Assembly: GCF_026167525.1 (NCBI RefSeq)
Contig: NZ_CP110679.1
Location: 1,364,001-1,428,000, forward strand
Source: Sphingomonas sp. M1-B02
Lineage (GTDB): Bacteria; Pseudomonadota; Alphaproteobacteria; Sphingomonadales; Sphingomonadaceae
Reading direction: 5' to 3'
Length of the DNA stretch: 64,000 nt
Shown here: one piece after another, positions 1-8,422 of the stretch
Layout: each line of letters starts with the position of its first letter
Position numbering within the stretch: position 1 is the first letter of the stretch
Translations under genes and position numbers: made by a program
Notes under the pieces: generated by a model
Told to the model about the DNA's origin: nothing
What the model saw: only the letters and a program-made list of their open reading frames with translations
Databases searched by the model: none

Positions 1-81
1 CGGCCTTCGCCTGAGGCCCCCTGCCCGTTTTCCGCATACTTTTCACACGCGCCCACGGGCACTCAGGAATTTACACGTCCC
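1..81. other. Leader upstream of xylB
   Basis: This is non-coding sequence at the window edge upstream of the xylose dehydrogenase. I see no convincing sigma70 hexamers or operator. The ATG at 82 has no strong Shine-Dalgarno sequence in the preceding 20 bases. The upstream gene lies outside the window, so it is unclear whether xylB begins an operon here or continues one. Confidence 0.4.
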
Positions 82-879
82 ATGTCGGAAGCTGATCCCA
101 CCTCAAAGCCTCTCGCGCGCGACCAGCGGGCCAGCTATCCGAGTTTGCGCGACAAGCGCGTTCTCGTCACCGGCGGGGGCTCGGGGATCGGCGCGGGCAT
201 CGTCGAAGGGTTCGTGCGCCAGGGCGCAAAAGTCGCATTTTTCGACATCGCCGAAGCCGAATCCCGCGCGCTGGTCGAAAGCCTGGCCAGCGCCGAGAGC
301 CCTCCGAGCTTCCAGCAGTGCGACCTGACCAACGTCGCGGCAGTCCAGGCCGCGATCGCCGCGCTGATCGACGAGAATGGCCCGTTCGATATCCTCATCA
401 ACAACGCCGCCAGCGACGATCGCCACACGATCGAGGAGGTCACTCCCGCTTATTGGGATGATCGCATCGCGGTGAACCTCAGGCACCTGTTCTTCTCCGC
501 CCAATCGGTGATCCCGGGGATGAAGGCGCAGGGCGGCGGCGTGATCGTCAATCTCGGCTCGATCTCCTGGCATTTGGCGCTCGAGGGACTGGTCCTCTAC
601 CAGACCTGCAAGGCCGGCATCGAGGGCCTCACCCGCAGCTTCGCGCGCGAGCTGGGCCCCCACAACATCCGATCGGTCTGCATCGTCCCCGGCAACGTCA
701 AGACGCCGCGCCAGGAGAAATGGTACACGCCCGAGGGCGAGGCCGAGATCGTCGCCGCGCAATGCCTCAAGGGCCGGTTGGTGCCCGACGATATCGCCGC
801 GATGGCGTTGTTCCTTGCATCGGACGACGCCCGGCTGATAACGGGCCACGAATATTTCGTGGATGCAGGATGGCGATGA
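82..879 (+). CDS. xylB: D-xylose 1-dehydrogenase (NAD+), SDR family
   Basis: This enzyme oxidises D-xylose to D-xylonolactone with NAD+ in the cytoplasm, the first step of the oxidative xylose pathway. The 265-residue protein is a classical short-chain dehydrogenase. It has the TGGGSGIG cofactor motif at residues 30-37, an NNA motif near 109, and the catalytic Tyr173-X3-Lys177 (YQTCK). The stretches ISWHLALEGLVLY, VVPGNVKT-like and RQEKWYTPEGEAEIVAAQCL closely match what I recall of Caulobacter XylB, so the substrate call is stronger than for a generic SDR. About 18 N-terminal residues precede the usual start. The stop is one base before the start chosen for the lactonase, so the two are probably translationally coupled. 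Confidence 0.85.
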   Translation: MSEADPTSKPLARDQRASYPSLRDKRVLVTGGGSGIGAGIVEGFVRQGAKVAFFDIAEAESRALVESLASAESPPSFQQCDLTNVAAVQAAIAALIDENGPFDILINNAASDDRHTIEEVTPAYWDDRIAVNLRHLFFSAQSVIPGMKAQGGGVIVNLGSISWHLALEGLVLYQTCKAGIEGLTRSFARELGPHNIRSVCIVPGNVKTPRQEKWYTPEGEAEIVAAQCLKGRLVPDDIAAMALFLASDDARLITGHEYFVDAGWR

Positions 880-880
880 A

Positions 881-1771
881 ATGAGCGACGTGGTGACTTC
901 CGAGCCGGTCAGCATTTGGCAGCTCGGGGCGCCGCTCGGCGAAGGACCGGTCTGGGTCGAGCGCGATTTCGCGCTCTGGTTCGTCGACATCAAGAGCCAC
1001 AAGATCCACCGCTACGATCCCGCCACCGGCGGCACGCGCAGCTGGGACACACCCGGCCAGGTCAGCTTCATCCTGCCGGTGGAAAGCGGCGGCTTCGTCG
1101 CCGGCCTCCAGAGCGGCCTCGCCCGCTTCGACGAGCGCGACGGCAGCTTCACGCCCATCGTCACGCCCGAGGCCGACAAGCCCGGCAATCGCCTCAACGA
1201 CGCCACCGTCGACGCCAAGGGCCGCTTGTGGTTTGGCAGCATGGACGATGGCGAGGCCGCCACCACCGGCACCATCTATCGCCTCGCCGCCGACGGCCGC
1301 TGCGTCCCCCTCACCCCGATGGTGCCGATCACCAACGGGCCCGCGGTCAGCCCCGACGGCCGCACCCTCTATCATGTCGATACGCTGGGCGGCGTCGTCT
1401 ATGCCGCCGACATCGACGAAGACGGCATGCTTGCCAATCGCCGCGAATTCGTCCGCATCCCCAATAGCGAAGGCTTTCCCGACGGCCCGGTGGTCGACAG
1501 CGAAGGCTGCGTCTGGATCGGGCTCTATATGGGGTGGGCTGTCCGCCGTTATTCGGCCGCCGGGGAATTGCTCGAGACTGTCAAGTTCCCGGTCAGCGCG
1601 ATCACCAAGATAGCCTTCGGGGGACCCGACCTCAAGACCGTCTTCGCCACCACCGCGAACAAGCATGTCGCCTCGGCAGACCTCAGCAAGGAGCCGCATG
1701 CCGGCGATCTGTTCGAATTTGAGGTCAGTGTCGCGGGGCAGCCCGGCACCTTGATCCGCGAAGGCGTCTGA
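881..1771 (+). CDS. xylC: Xylono-1,5-lactonase, SMP-30/gluconolactonase family
   Basis: The protein is predicted to hydrolyse the xylonolactone made by the adjacent dehydrogenase to xylonate. It is 296 residues from the ATG at 881, a typical length for a six-bladed SMP-30 propeller. Family signatures are LGEGPVW near the N terminus (metal-ligand Glu), RLNDATVDAKGRLWFGSM (Asn and Asp ligands region), TNGPAVSPDGRTLYH and FPDGPVVDSEGCVW. An in-frame ATG at 863 lies inside xylB. The ATG at 881 is preferred because it aligns with the family N terminus and follows the xylB stop immediately. The pairing mirrors xylBC of Caulobacter. The dehydratase and semialdehyde dehydrogenase of the pathway are not visible next to it. 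Confidence 0.85.
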   Translation: MSDVVTSEPVSIWQLGAPLGEGPVWVERDFALWFVDIKSHKIHRYDPATGGTRSWDTPGQVSFILPVESGGFVAGLQSGLARFDERDGSFTPIVTPEADKPGNRLNDATVDAKGRLWFGSMDDGEAATTGTIYRLAADGRCVPLTPMVPITNGPAVSPDGRTLYHVDTLGGVVYAADIDEDGMLANRREFVRIPNSEGFPDGPVVDSEGCVWIGLYMGWAVRRYSAAGELLETVKFPVSAITKIAFGGPDLKTVFATTANKHVASADLSKEPHAGDLFEFEVSVAGQPGTLIREGV

Positions 1772-1835
1772 GCAGGTCGAACGTGGATGCCCTTGCCCGC
1801 AGGCTCAATCCGTGGCGGCGCTCGGTGCATGGTGG

Positions 1836-2384
1836 CTAGTTGCTGACCAGATAGTAGCGCGCGGAACTCGGCCCCTGATTGACGACTCGGATTTCGACTC
1901 GGCTGGTGAATAGCGGCAGCCAGGCGCAGCTGACGCGGGGTGCCGCTGCGGCGCGTTCGCAGATATTCTTGCGGTCGCGCGACTGGATGCGTATGTTCAG
2001 CGCACGCGCGGGCTCCGGGACGAGCGCGACGACGGCTTTCTGCCCGGCGAGGAACACCTGTTCGGTGGCGAGCGAGGCCCCGGGGGCGAGGACCCCCTGG
2101 CGGTAGGCCGGGCCGAGCGCACGGCCGCGGAAGGGCGGCGCCTTGTCGCGCACGCCCTGCGCCTGGGCGAGGGCGCGCCAATGCTTGGCCAGGTCCGCCC
2201 CCTCGGAGTCGGGCCGGGCGCCGAGAGCTTCGAGCGTTCGGGCGGCATCCAGCATCGCCCTGCCGTCGCCGGCCGCTTCGGCTGCGGCGCCGCGGGCGAC
2301 CGCGAGCGAGACCGCGTCGACCGGCTCCTGCGGATGCGCGGCGGCGAGCAGCATCGGGGCTGCGAGCGCAAGCAACGGGTTCAC
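1836..2384 (-). CDS. Small secreted protein of unknown function in the kinase operon
   Basis: I do not recognise a family. The 182-residue protein starts at a GTG that overlaps the histidine kinase stop (GTGA), so it is translationally coupled. A hydrophobic N terminus (residues 2-16) looks like a Sec signal. The middle is Ala-rich and probably helical. The C-terminal 70 residues look like a beta-sandwich, with alternating hydrophobics in the stretches VVALVPEPARALNIRI and VEIRVVNQGPSSARYYLV. Two Cys (in NICER and VSCAW) could form a disulfide. Its position as third gene of the regulator-kinase operon suggests a periplasmic partner, or an output of the pathway facing the CHAT protein. An in-frame ATG at 2354 would shorten the signal peptide. 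Confidence 0.6.
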   Translation of the reverse strand: MNPLLALAAPMLLAAAHPQEPVDAVSLAVARGAAAEAAGDGRAMLDAARTLEALGARPDSEGADLAKHWRALAQAQGVRDKAPPFRGRALGPAYRQGVLAPGASLATEQVFLAGQKAVVALVPEPARALNIRIQSRDRKNICERAAAAPRVSCAWLPLFTSRVEIRVVNQGPSSARYYLVSN

Positions 2385-3718
2385 TGCACTTTCTCCTGCG
2401 CGATGGTGAATTCGGCGCCGGGATGCGCATCGCGGCAGGTGACTTCGAGGCCGTGGCGGCGGGCGATGGCGCGAACCAATGCGAGGCCGAGGCCGTGGCC
2501 GTCCTGGTCCGCTTCGCCGCGCTGGAAGCGTTCGAAGATGCGCGCGCGGAGGGCTTCGGGAACGCCGGGTCCGTTGTCGCGGACGATGATACGCGGGCCG
2601 GGCTGGACGGCGAGCAAGATGCGCGCGCCGGCCCCCGAATATTTGAATGCGTTGTCGAGCAGGTTCGAGATGGCGCGGGTGAGTTGCATCGCGTCGCCGG
2701 CCAAGGTGACGTCGGCTGCGATCTCAGTATGGAAATCGAGACCGAGATCGACCGCGCTATCGGCATAGAGATCGGCAAGGCAGCGCGCGATTTCGGACAG
2801 ATCGACCGGGACGAACCCGGTCCGATCGCCGCGGCGCGCTTCGCTGGCGGCGATGTCGAGCAGCGAATCGAGCAGCTCGCCGATCCGCCGCCCCTCCTGC
2901 CGGATCGCGCCCAGCGCGGCGACGAGCGCGGGATCGACGGCACGATCGATCAGCCGGAGCAGACGCGTGTCGAGATGCACCAGCGGGGTGCGGATTTCGT
3001 GCGCGACCTGATCGGTGACGTCGCGCTGGGCGTGGATCACCGCGCCGAGGCGATCGAGCAGCAAGTTCGCGTGCAAAGCGAGCTGGCCGAGCTCGTCGCT
3101 GTGATCAGCGCCCGGGATACGCTCCTGCAAGTCCCCCTGCTCGACCGCGTCGAACGCGGCGTTCATTCCCTCGACCCGGGCGCGCAACCGGGCGGCGGCG
3201 AGGACCGTCAGCCCAAGCGCTGCGGCGACGACGGCGAGGCCGGCGAGCAGGAATGCCAGGCCGATATGCCGGAGCAGGTCGCTGCGCCCGCCATATTCGC
3301 GCGCGGCGACCAGCCGGAGCTGCGGATCGAGCTGGGTTGCGCGGGCGAAGACGGGGGTGCCCCCGTCGAGCGTGACGAAGCCGGCTTGGCTGTTCTCGGC
3401 CGAGAGCAAGGGCCAGCGCGCGATATCGCCGGCGATGCGGGTGCCGCTGGTATCGGCGAGGAGATAATGGGTCTGATCGGGATCCTGGTTGCGCATCGCG
3501 AGGCGATCGCGGATGCGCGCAACCAGCTCGCGGCGCCCTCCCGACGCATGGATATCGGCCAGCGCCGCGATCTCGACATCGACCGCGCGCTGGAGCGCCG
3601 CATCGCTTTCATGGCGCACCACCCAGACGGTGACGGCGTACAGCAAGGCGATGGCGACGAGCGCGAGACCCGCCACCGCCAGCGCCGCGCGGGCCACCAA
3701 GGAAGTTCGGCGCCGCAT
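2381..3718 (-). CDS. Sensor histidine kinase, OmpR-partner type
   Basis: This is an inner-membrane sensor kinase that should phosphorylate the response regulator encoded just upstream. It has a TM segment at about residues 8-30, a roughly 115-residue periplasmic sensor region and a second TM near 150-175. HAMP follows, then a HisKA box with the phospho-acceptor His240 (VAHEIRTPL), and an HATPase_c domain with the N box (NLLDNAFKYS), G1 (DNGPGVP) and G2 (GHGLGLALV). The ATG at 3718 has a good AAGGA Shine-Dalgarno. A TTG at 3736 overlapping the regulator stop is the alternative start. The sensor domain is not recognised, so the signal is unknown. Its neighbours imply an envelope signal. Confidence 0.85.
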   Translation of the reverse strand: MRRRTSLVARAALAVAGLALVAIALLYAVTVWVVRHESDAALQRAVDVEIAALADIHASGGRRELVARIRDRLAMRNQDPDQTHYLLADTSGTRIAGDIARWPLLSAENSQAGFVTLDGGTPVFARATQLDPQLRLVAAREYGGRSDLLRHIGLAFLLAGLAVVAAALGLTVLAAARLRARVEGMNAAFDAVEQGDLQERIPGADHSDELGQLALHANLLLDRLGAVIHAQRDVTDQVAHEIRTPLVHLDTRLLRLIDRAVDPALVAALGAIRQEGRRIGELLDSLLDIAASEARRGDRTGFVPVDLSEIARCLADLYADSAVDLGLDFHTEIAADVTLAGDAMQLTRAISNLLDNAFKYSGAGARILLAVQPGPRIIVRDNGPGVPEALRARIFERFQRGEADQDGHGLGLALVRAIARRHGLEVTCRDAHPGAEFTIAQEKVQ

Positions 3719-3732
3719 CCGATCCTTTTCGT

Positions 3733-4416
3733 TCAAGCCGCCACCAATCGATAGCCGGTACCCCAGATCGTCTCCAGCACCGGCGCGTCGAAGCCTTCCT
3801 CGAGCTTGCGGCGCAGGCGACCGACATTGACGTCGATCACGTTGGTCTGGGGGTCGAAGGAGAGGTTCCAGACGTTGCGCAGCAACATCTCACGCGTGAC
3901 GACTTCGCCGGCATTTTCCATGAAGTAACGGAAGAGCGCAAATTCCTTCGGGCTGAGCGCAAGGTGGCGGCCACGGCGATGCGCGGTGCGTGCCTTTATA
4001 TGGCATTCGAGGTCGCCGAACAGAATGACGGCGCTATGCGCCTGCCCCGCCGCGCGGCGCTGAAGCGCGCGGACGCGGGCGACGAGCTCGGGTGGATCGA
4101 ACGGCTTGGCCATATAGTCGTCGACCCCTGCGTCGAGTCCCTCGATCCGGTTCTCGGCGCGGCCCAGTGCGGAGAGCATCAGCACCGGCGCGGCGATGCC
4201 GGCATCGCGCAGGCGGCGGACTATCTCGATGCCCGACAGATCGGGGAGCATGCGATCGAGGATCACGACATCGAATGCCTCGGTGCCGGCGCGTTTGAGC
4301 CCCTCCTCTCCACTCGCGGTCCACGACAGGCGGTTGCCCTCCGCCGCCATCAGCTGGGCGACATCCTGCGCAAGCCGGGCATCGTCTTCGACATAAAGGA
4401 GGTTGAGCCCGGACAT
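3733..4416 (-). CDS. OmpR/PhoB-family response regulator
   Basis: This is a 227-residue DNA-binding regulator. Its receiver domain (1-115) has the acidic pair in VEDD, the phospho-acceptor Asp near 51 (VVILDRMLPDLSG), the switch Ser in LSALG and the conserved Lys in AKPFD. The C-terminal winged-helix domain has the usual LSPKEFALFRYFMEN and VDVNVGRLRRKL stretches. It opens a three-gene minus-strand operon (regulator, kinase, secreted protein). It is divergent from the TPR-CHAT gene, across a 130-base intergenic region that carries a repeated motif. The likely targets are its own operon and the CHAT gene, by inference from layout. Confidence 0.9.
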   Translation of the reverse strand: MSGLNLLYVEDDARLAQDVAQLMAAEGNRLSWTASGEEGLKRAGTEAFDVVILDRMLPDLSGIEIVRRLRDAGIAAPVLMLSALGRAENRIEGLDAGVDDYMAKPFDPPELVARVRALQRRAAGQAHSAVILFGDLECHIKARTAHRRGRHLALSPKEFALFRYFMENAGEVVTREMLLRNVWNLSFDPQTNVIDVNVGRLRRKLEEGFDAPVLETIWGTGYRLVAA

Positions 4417-4473
4417 TCTGGCGAAGCTACATCAGGTCCGGCACGCTTTGCAGTGAAAAAGGCTGTTAGGCGA

Positions 4474-4505
4474 CGCAAATCTGTGCCTGCGCAAACTTGC
4501 GTCTG
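4474..4505. promoter_or_regulatory. Candidate response-regulator site: 16-bp tandem imperfect repeat
   Basis: The divergent intergenic region holds two adjacent 16-base units that both begin CGCAAA (4474-4489 and 4490-4505) and match at 12 of 16 positions. The same stretch contains an inverted repeat, GACGCAA (4472-4478) and TTGCGTC (4497-4503). OmpR-type regulators commonly bind tandem half-sites, and the regulator gene is adjacent, so this is a plausible operator. No protein-binding evidence is available. Confidence 0.4.
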
Positions 4506-4546
4506 CTTCGCCTTTGGTTAGCATGAGGGCGGGCACAGGGGGCACC

Positions 4547-7444
4547 ATGCATATACTGTTGGCGGTCGCATTGTTGGCAACCGGGCACGCTGAAGGCGCT
4601 GCAGTTGCACAGGAGGTTCCGGCACCGCGGGAGAGCCTCGACACTCGGTTGAAAGCGCTCGACGCGATCGACCTTTCCGAAAATCCTGAAGCGAAGCTTG
4701 CCGAGATGAAGGCGCTGCTCGCGGAAGCGCAGGCCGCGCCGAAGGTAGCTCCGGCGACCCTTGCCACGGTTCAAGCCAATATCGGCGGAGCACTCTTCTA
4801 TCTACGACGATATGGCGAGGCGGTGGAGGCGCTCGACGCGGCCGGCGCGATCCTCAACCGTGCCGGGCTCGGCAATGGCGAAGAAGCCGCCTCTCTTCTT
4901 TCCAATACCGCCACGATATTGGCCGACCGCGGCGATTATCTGGGAGCGCTCGAGCGGCATTACATGGCGCTAGCGATCCGTAAAAGGGCTCAGGGTGAGC
5001 GTAGCCTCGAGGTCGGCAGCTCGACCTTTGGCATCGGCTACGTTTTGTTTCGACAAGGCAAGGTCGAGGAATCGCTCGATTGGCTGCGCCGCGGAGCGGA
5101 AATGCAGCTTGAGTTTGGAGCACCGGAGAACCCGCTCGGGGTGGTGCGCCAGACGTCCTATGCATCGGTGCTCGGGACCGCGGGAAGATATGAGGAGTCC
5201 ATCGCGGCTGCTCGGAAGGCTGCGGATCATGCCGAGATCCACCTGCCGAAGAATCATCCGACGCTGGGAATCGCGTTAAACAATCTGGGGAAGGCACTGA
5301 ATGAGAGCGGCCAGTTCGCCGAATCCGTTGGCGTGTTTCGCCGCGCGCTGGAGGTGCGGGTGGCTGCCCATGGTGAGCAGCATCCGAGCACGGCAATCGC
5401 GCTGAAGAATCTCTCGTCGCCCTTGTTCGCAATCGGGCGAGGAGAAGAGGCAGAGGCGCTGCTGATGCGAGCGGCGGAGATCTACGTTGCCTCGAAGGAG
5501 ACGGCGGACCCGACCGCGCTGGGCGTCATCTATTCCAGCGCCGCGACGATGGCGAGCGCGCGGGGCGACGTGACGCTAGCGGAGACGCGACTGCGCGCCG
5601 CGATTGCGACGCTCGAGAAAAACGCCGGTGCGGGCCATGTCGCGCTTGTCGATCCGATCACCGAAATCGCGAACCTGCTCTTTCTTCAGGGCAAGGTCGA
5701 TGAGGCGCTGCCGTTCGCCGCGCGGGCAAACGATATAGCCCGAGCCGGGTATCCAGAGGACCATGTGGATCGAACCGGGGCAATAATCGTCCATGCGCGG
5801 CTGGTCGCGGCGAAGGGTGACACTGCAGCCGGCTTTGCTCAGGCCGAGACGGCGGCTCGATCAATTGAACGGCGAATGCTTGATGCGGCAGCGTCCAGCA
5901 AGGATGCGGTCACGCTGGGGCCGGTCAACCGTCGCCACTTGGGTCGGTTCGCAGCCTTCGCGCTCGAGACAGGGCATGCACAGGCCGCTTTCAAAGCGCT
6001 ACAACTCGCAAATCTCACCGAGACAGCGGCCACGCTCTCTGCCGTGGCGGCGCGAGCGGCGACGCGCGATCCGCAGGTTGCAGACCTGGCGCGAGCGCTG
6101 CAGGACCGCGCGCGGCGGGGTCAGCAACTCCGATCGGAACACAGCAAAGCGCTGGTCGCGAAGGGTCAGGCCTCGATCGAGCGGCTGTCGGGAGAGATTG
6201 CTGCCAACGACACCCTGCTGCTCGGTGCCGAAGCTGCGCTTGATACTCGTTTCCCGGAATATCGCGCGCTCAGCCGGCCTGCTCCGATCGAGCTCACCGC
6301 GTATCAGGCGACGCTCGATCCGGGCAGCGCGTTGATCGCGCCATTCACTGTCGACGGACGGCTCGTAACCGTTGCCGTTACTCGCAATGGGCTGACTTGG
6401 GCGCGAAGCGAAGGTACCGAACGCGATGTCGCGGACGCGATCCGTGCAATCCGCGCGTCGGTGGACCAGGCGGGGGCCCTCGCGACGTTTGATCGCCGGG
6501 CGGCGCACCGGCTTTACACCTACCTGTTGCCCCGGACGCTGGAACGCGATGTCGCCCTGAGCGATACGCTGCTGCTATATGGCGGCGAGGCATTGGCTTC
6601 GGTGCCCCTGGGGCTACTAGTGACTCGGACACCTTCGGGCCGCGACGATGATCCGGCCGCATTGCGGCGGACGGCGTGGTTGATTCGCGACAAAGCGGTG
6701 GCGATTCCGATGACGCTCGCCCGCTCTCCAGAGCACGTCGCGATCGCAGACACCAAGTTCCTAGGCATTGGCGGCCCGACCCTCGCCCCGGCCTCGGCGC
6801 CGCTCGAAGTTGCAAGCCTCTTTCGGGGTGGGGCGGTGAACCTCGAGGCCGTGCGCAACCTGCCCTCCTTGCCCAATGCGCAACGCGAGTTGCGCAGCAT
6901 GGCGATCGCATTCGGCGGGGACAGCCGGGTGATCGTGGGCGACCAGGCCACCGAAGCGGCCGTCAAGGGGCTCGATCTGGAAAATGTATCGGTGATCGCA
7001 TTCGCGACGCACGGTCTGGTGAATGGTGAGATGAATGGATTGGGCGAGCCCGCGCTCGTGTTCACCCCTCCCGCCTCGTCCTCCAGCGCAGACGATGGCC
7101 TGCTGACCGCCTCGGAGATCTCGCTGCTGCGCCTAAGCGCCGACTGGATCATCCTTTCCGCCTGCAACACCGCCGCAGGAGCGAACGGCGGCAGCCCAAG
7201 CTACTCTGGACTGGCGCGCGCGTTTCTGCACGCCGGAGGACGATCGCTGCTCCTCTCCCACTGGGCGGTGCGCGACGATGCTGCGGCGCGATTGACGGTC
7301 GATACGGTGCGCAACTCTGAGAACGGGCAGCTCAGCCGCGCACGGGCTCTGCAAGCGGCGATGGTGTCGCTGATCGACGACAAGCAGGTTCCGGGCGGAT
7401 CGCATCCCGCGGTGTGGGCACCCTTCGTAATCGTCGGCCAATAA
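4547..7444 (+). CDS. Secreted TPR protein with C-terminal CHAT (caspase-like) domain
   Basis: This is a predicted periplasmic or surface protein of 965 residues that joins tetratricopeptide repeats to a CHAT cysteine-protease-like domain. The ATG at 4547 has a GGGGG Shine-Dalgarno at 4537-4543 and gives a signal peptide (MHILLAVALLATGHAEGAA). Residues 60-430 form repeated TPR helices (motifs such as PTLGIALNNLGKALNESG and ADRGDYLGALERHYMALAI). The C-terminal 380 residues are CHAT, with the catalytic dyad His822 (AFATHGLV) and Cys873 (ILSACNTAAG) both intact. The gene is divergent from the response regulator and convergent with the CsgG-like gene. In other bacteria CHAT-TPR proteins act as peptidases or signalling scaffolds. 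The substrate here is unknown, with the FecR/TbpB-like protein nearby as one candidate. Confidence 0.85.
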   Translation: MHILLAVALLATGHAEGAAVAQEVPAPRESLDTRLKALDAIDLSENPEAKLAEMKALLAEAQAAPKVAPATLATVQANIGGALFYLRRYGEAVEALDAAGAILNRAGLGNGEEAASLLSNTATILADRGDYLGALERHYMALAIRKRAQGERSLEVGSSTFGIGYVLFRQGKVEESLDWLRRGAEMQLEFGAPENPLGVVRQTSYASVLGTAGRYEESIAAARKAADHAEIHLPKNHPTLGIALNNLGKALNESGQFAESVGVFRRALEVRVAAHGEQHPSTAIALKNLSSPLFAIGRGEEAEALLMRAAEIYVASKETADPTALGVIYSSAATMASARGDVTLAETRLRAAIATLEKNAGAGHVALVDPITEIANLLFLQGKVDEALPFAARANDIARAGYPEDHVDRTGAIIVHARLVAAKGDTAAGFAQAETAARSIERRMLDAAASSKDAVTLGPVNRRHLGRFAAFALETGHAQAAFKALQLANLTETAATLSAVAARAATRDPQVADLARALQDRARRGQQLRSEHSKALVAKGQASIERLSGEIAANDTLLLGAEAALDTRFPEYRALSRPAPIELTAYQATLDPGSALIAPFTVDGRLVTVAVTRNGLTWARSEGTERDVADAIRAIRASVDQAGALATFDRRAAHRLYTYLLPRTLERDVALSDTLLLYGGEALASVPLGLLVTRTPSGRDDDPAALRRTAWLIRDKAVAIPMTLARSPEHVAIADTKFLGIGGPTLAPASAPLEVASLFRGGAVNLEAVRNLPSLPNAQRELRSMAIAFGGDSRVIVGDQATEAAVKGLDLENVSVIAFATHGLVNGEMNGLGEPALVFTPPASSSSADDGLLTASEISLLRLSADWIILSACNTAAGANGGSPSYSGLARAFLHAGGRSLLLSHWAVRDDAAARLTVDTVRNSENGQLSRARALQAAMVSLIDDKQVPGGSHPAVWAPFVIVGQ

Positions 7445-7481
7445 AAAAAAGGGCGCCGCCCGCCTTCACGGACGACGCCCC
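7442..7481 (-). terminator. Rho-independent terminator of the CsgG-like gene
   Basis: On the minus strand a GC-rich hairpin (arms GGGCGTCGTCCG and GGCGGGCGGCGCCC, loop near TGAA) is followed by eight T residues. It lies 26 bases past the CsgG-like stop. It overlaps the stop codon of the convergent CHAT gene, so it separates the two converging transcripts. Confidence 0.85.
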
Positions 7482-7506
7482 CTCAAGGACCTGCGCAGGG
7501 GTCGCG

Positions 7507-8397
7507 TCAGCGCAGGTCCTCTACCGATACCCACCCCTTGGTCCCGTAACCGTCGGTCACTTGGACGAAGATGCCCTGGCGCGGCGCGCCGGTGGGGGTC
7601 AGCGTTGTCGCGGTACGCAACGCGCGCAGCGGGGCACCGGTAGCGGCGGGGGCGGCCCATAGTTTGGTGTCGACCGCGACGGTGTAGCCGGCAGGCGCCG
7701 CAGCAGCCGCTGCGCGGGCCGGCCGGACGGTGGCGAGCATGCTGCGCTGGGCGACCAGCCCGTTATAGGCCTGGATGAAGGCGCCGGTGAGCATTTTGCC
7801 GTCGGACGAAGAAGCGTAGCCGCCCATATCTTCGCCGGTTGCAGCCCCGCCCCAGCCGCCGGTGTCGATGATCTTGATGAACGACTTCTTGGTCTCGCCG
7901 GTGCCGCTGATCAGCGTCTGGCCAGTGCCGGGGCTCATGATGCGCAGCCCGGCGAGGATCGTCTTCTTCTTGCCGCCGAGCCCGCCGAAGGCGCGAAACA
8001 GTGCGCCGCCCATCGGCACCTTGGTCAGCAACTGGCCCGCAGCGCCCGAGCGCACCAACCCTTCGGTCAGCGCGCCCTTGGCGATATTCATCGATTGATC
8101 GATATCCTCCTTCGAGCCGGCGATCGCGCTCATCAGATAGTCGGCCGGCGCGCCGCTGGCAGGATTGTGGAGCGTGAAGCAGCCGGATTGCTCAATGAGC
8201 GTGCCGAGCATGCCGCGCGGACTGGCGAGCTTGAACTGGTTCCAGCCCTGTTGATCGCCCTCGGTGATGGCGACGGTGCCCATGGAGCTCTCGCATTTCG
8301 AGAGCTGCACGTCCTTGTCGTCGGCGGCGGCTGGCGATGCCACGAACATCGTGACAACGAACGCACAGCTCATCTTCAATAGATCCTGCCTGTTCAT
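7507..8397 (-). CDS. CsgG-like periplasmic protein with C-terminal SH3-like domain
   Basis: The 296-residue protein has a Sec signal peptide (residues 1-25, ending ASPAAADD). Residues 30-215 resemble the CsgG/HfaB fold: a Cys before GTVAI, MLGTLIEQSGCFTL, an ADY motif, then a lrimspGTGQTLISG strand and an Ala-rich terminal helix. The last 70 residues look like a bacterial SH3 domain (YTVAVDTKLWAAP ... GWVSVEDLR). CsgG forms the curli export pore. CsgG-like soluble proteins also act as periplasmic assembly or lipoprotein-like factors, and no lipobox is present here. It is downstream of the FecR/TbpB-like gene on the same strand with 25 bases between, so probably in one operon. The role is inferred as assembly or envelope anchoring. 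Confidence 0.6.
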   Translation of the reverse strand: MNRQDLLKMSCAFVVTMFVASPAAADDKDVQLSKCESSMGTVAITEGDQQGWNQFKLASPRGMLGTLIEQSGCFTLHNPASGAPADYLMSAIAGSKEDIDQSMNIAKGALTEGLVRSGAAGQLLTKVPMGGALFRAFGGLGGKKKTILAGLRIMSPGTGQTLISGTGETKKSFIKIIDTGGWGGAATGEDMGGYASSSDGKMLTGAFIQAYNGLVAQRSMLATVRPARAAAAAAPAGYTVAVDTKLWAAPAATGAPLRALRTATTLTPTGAPRQGIFVQVTDGYGTKGWVSVEDLR

Positions 8398-8422
8398 CGC
8401 ATTTTCCCCTGGTTTCAGCTGC

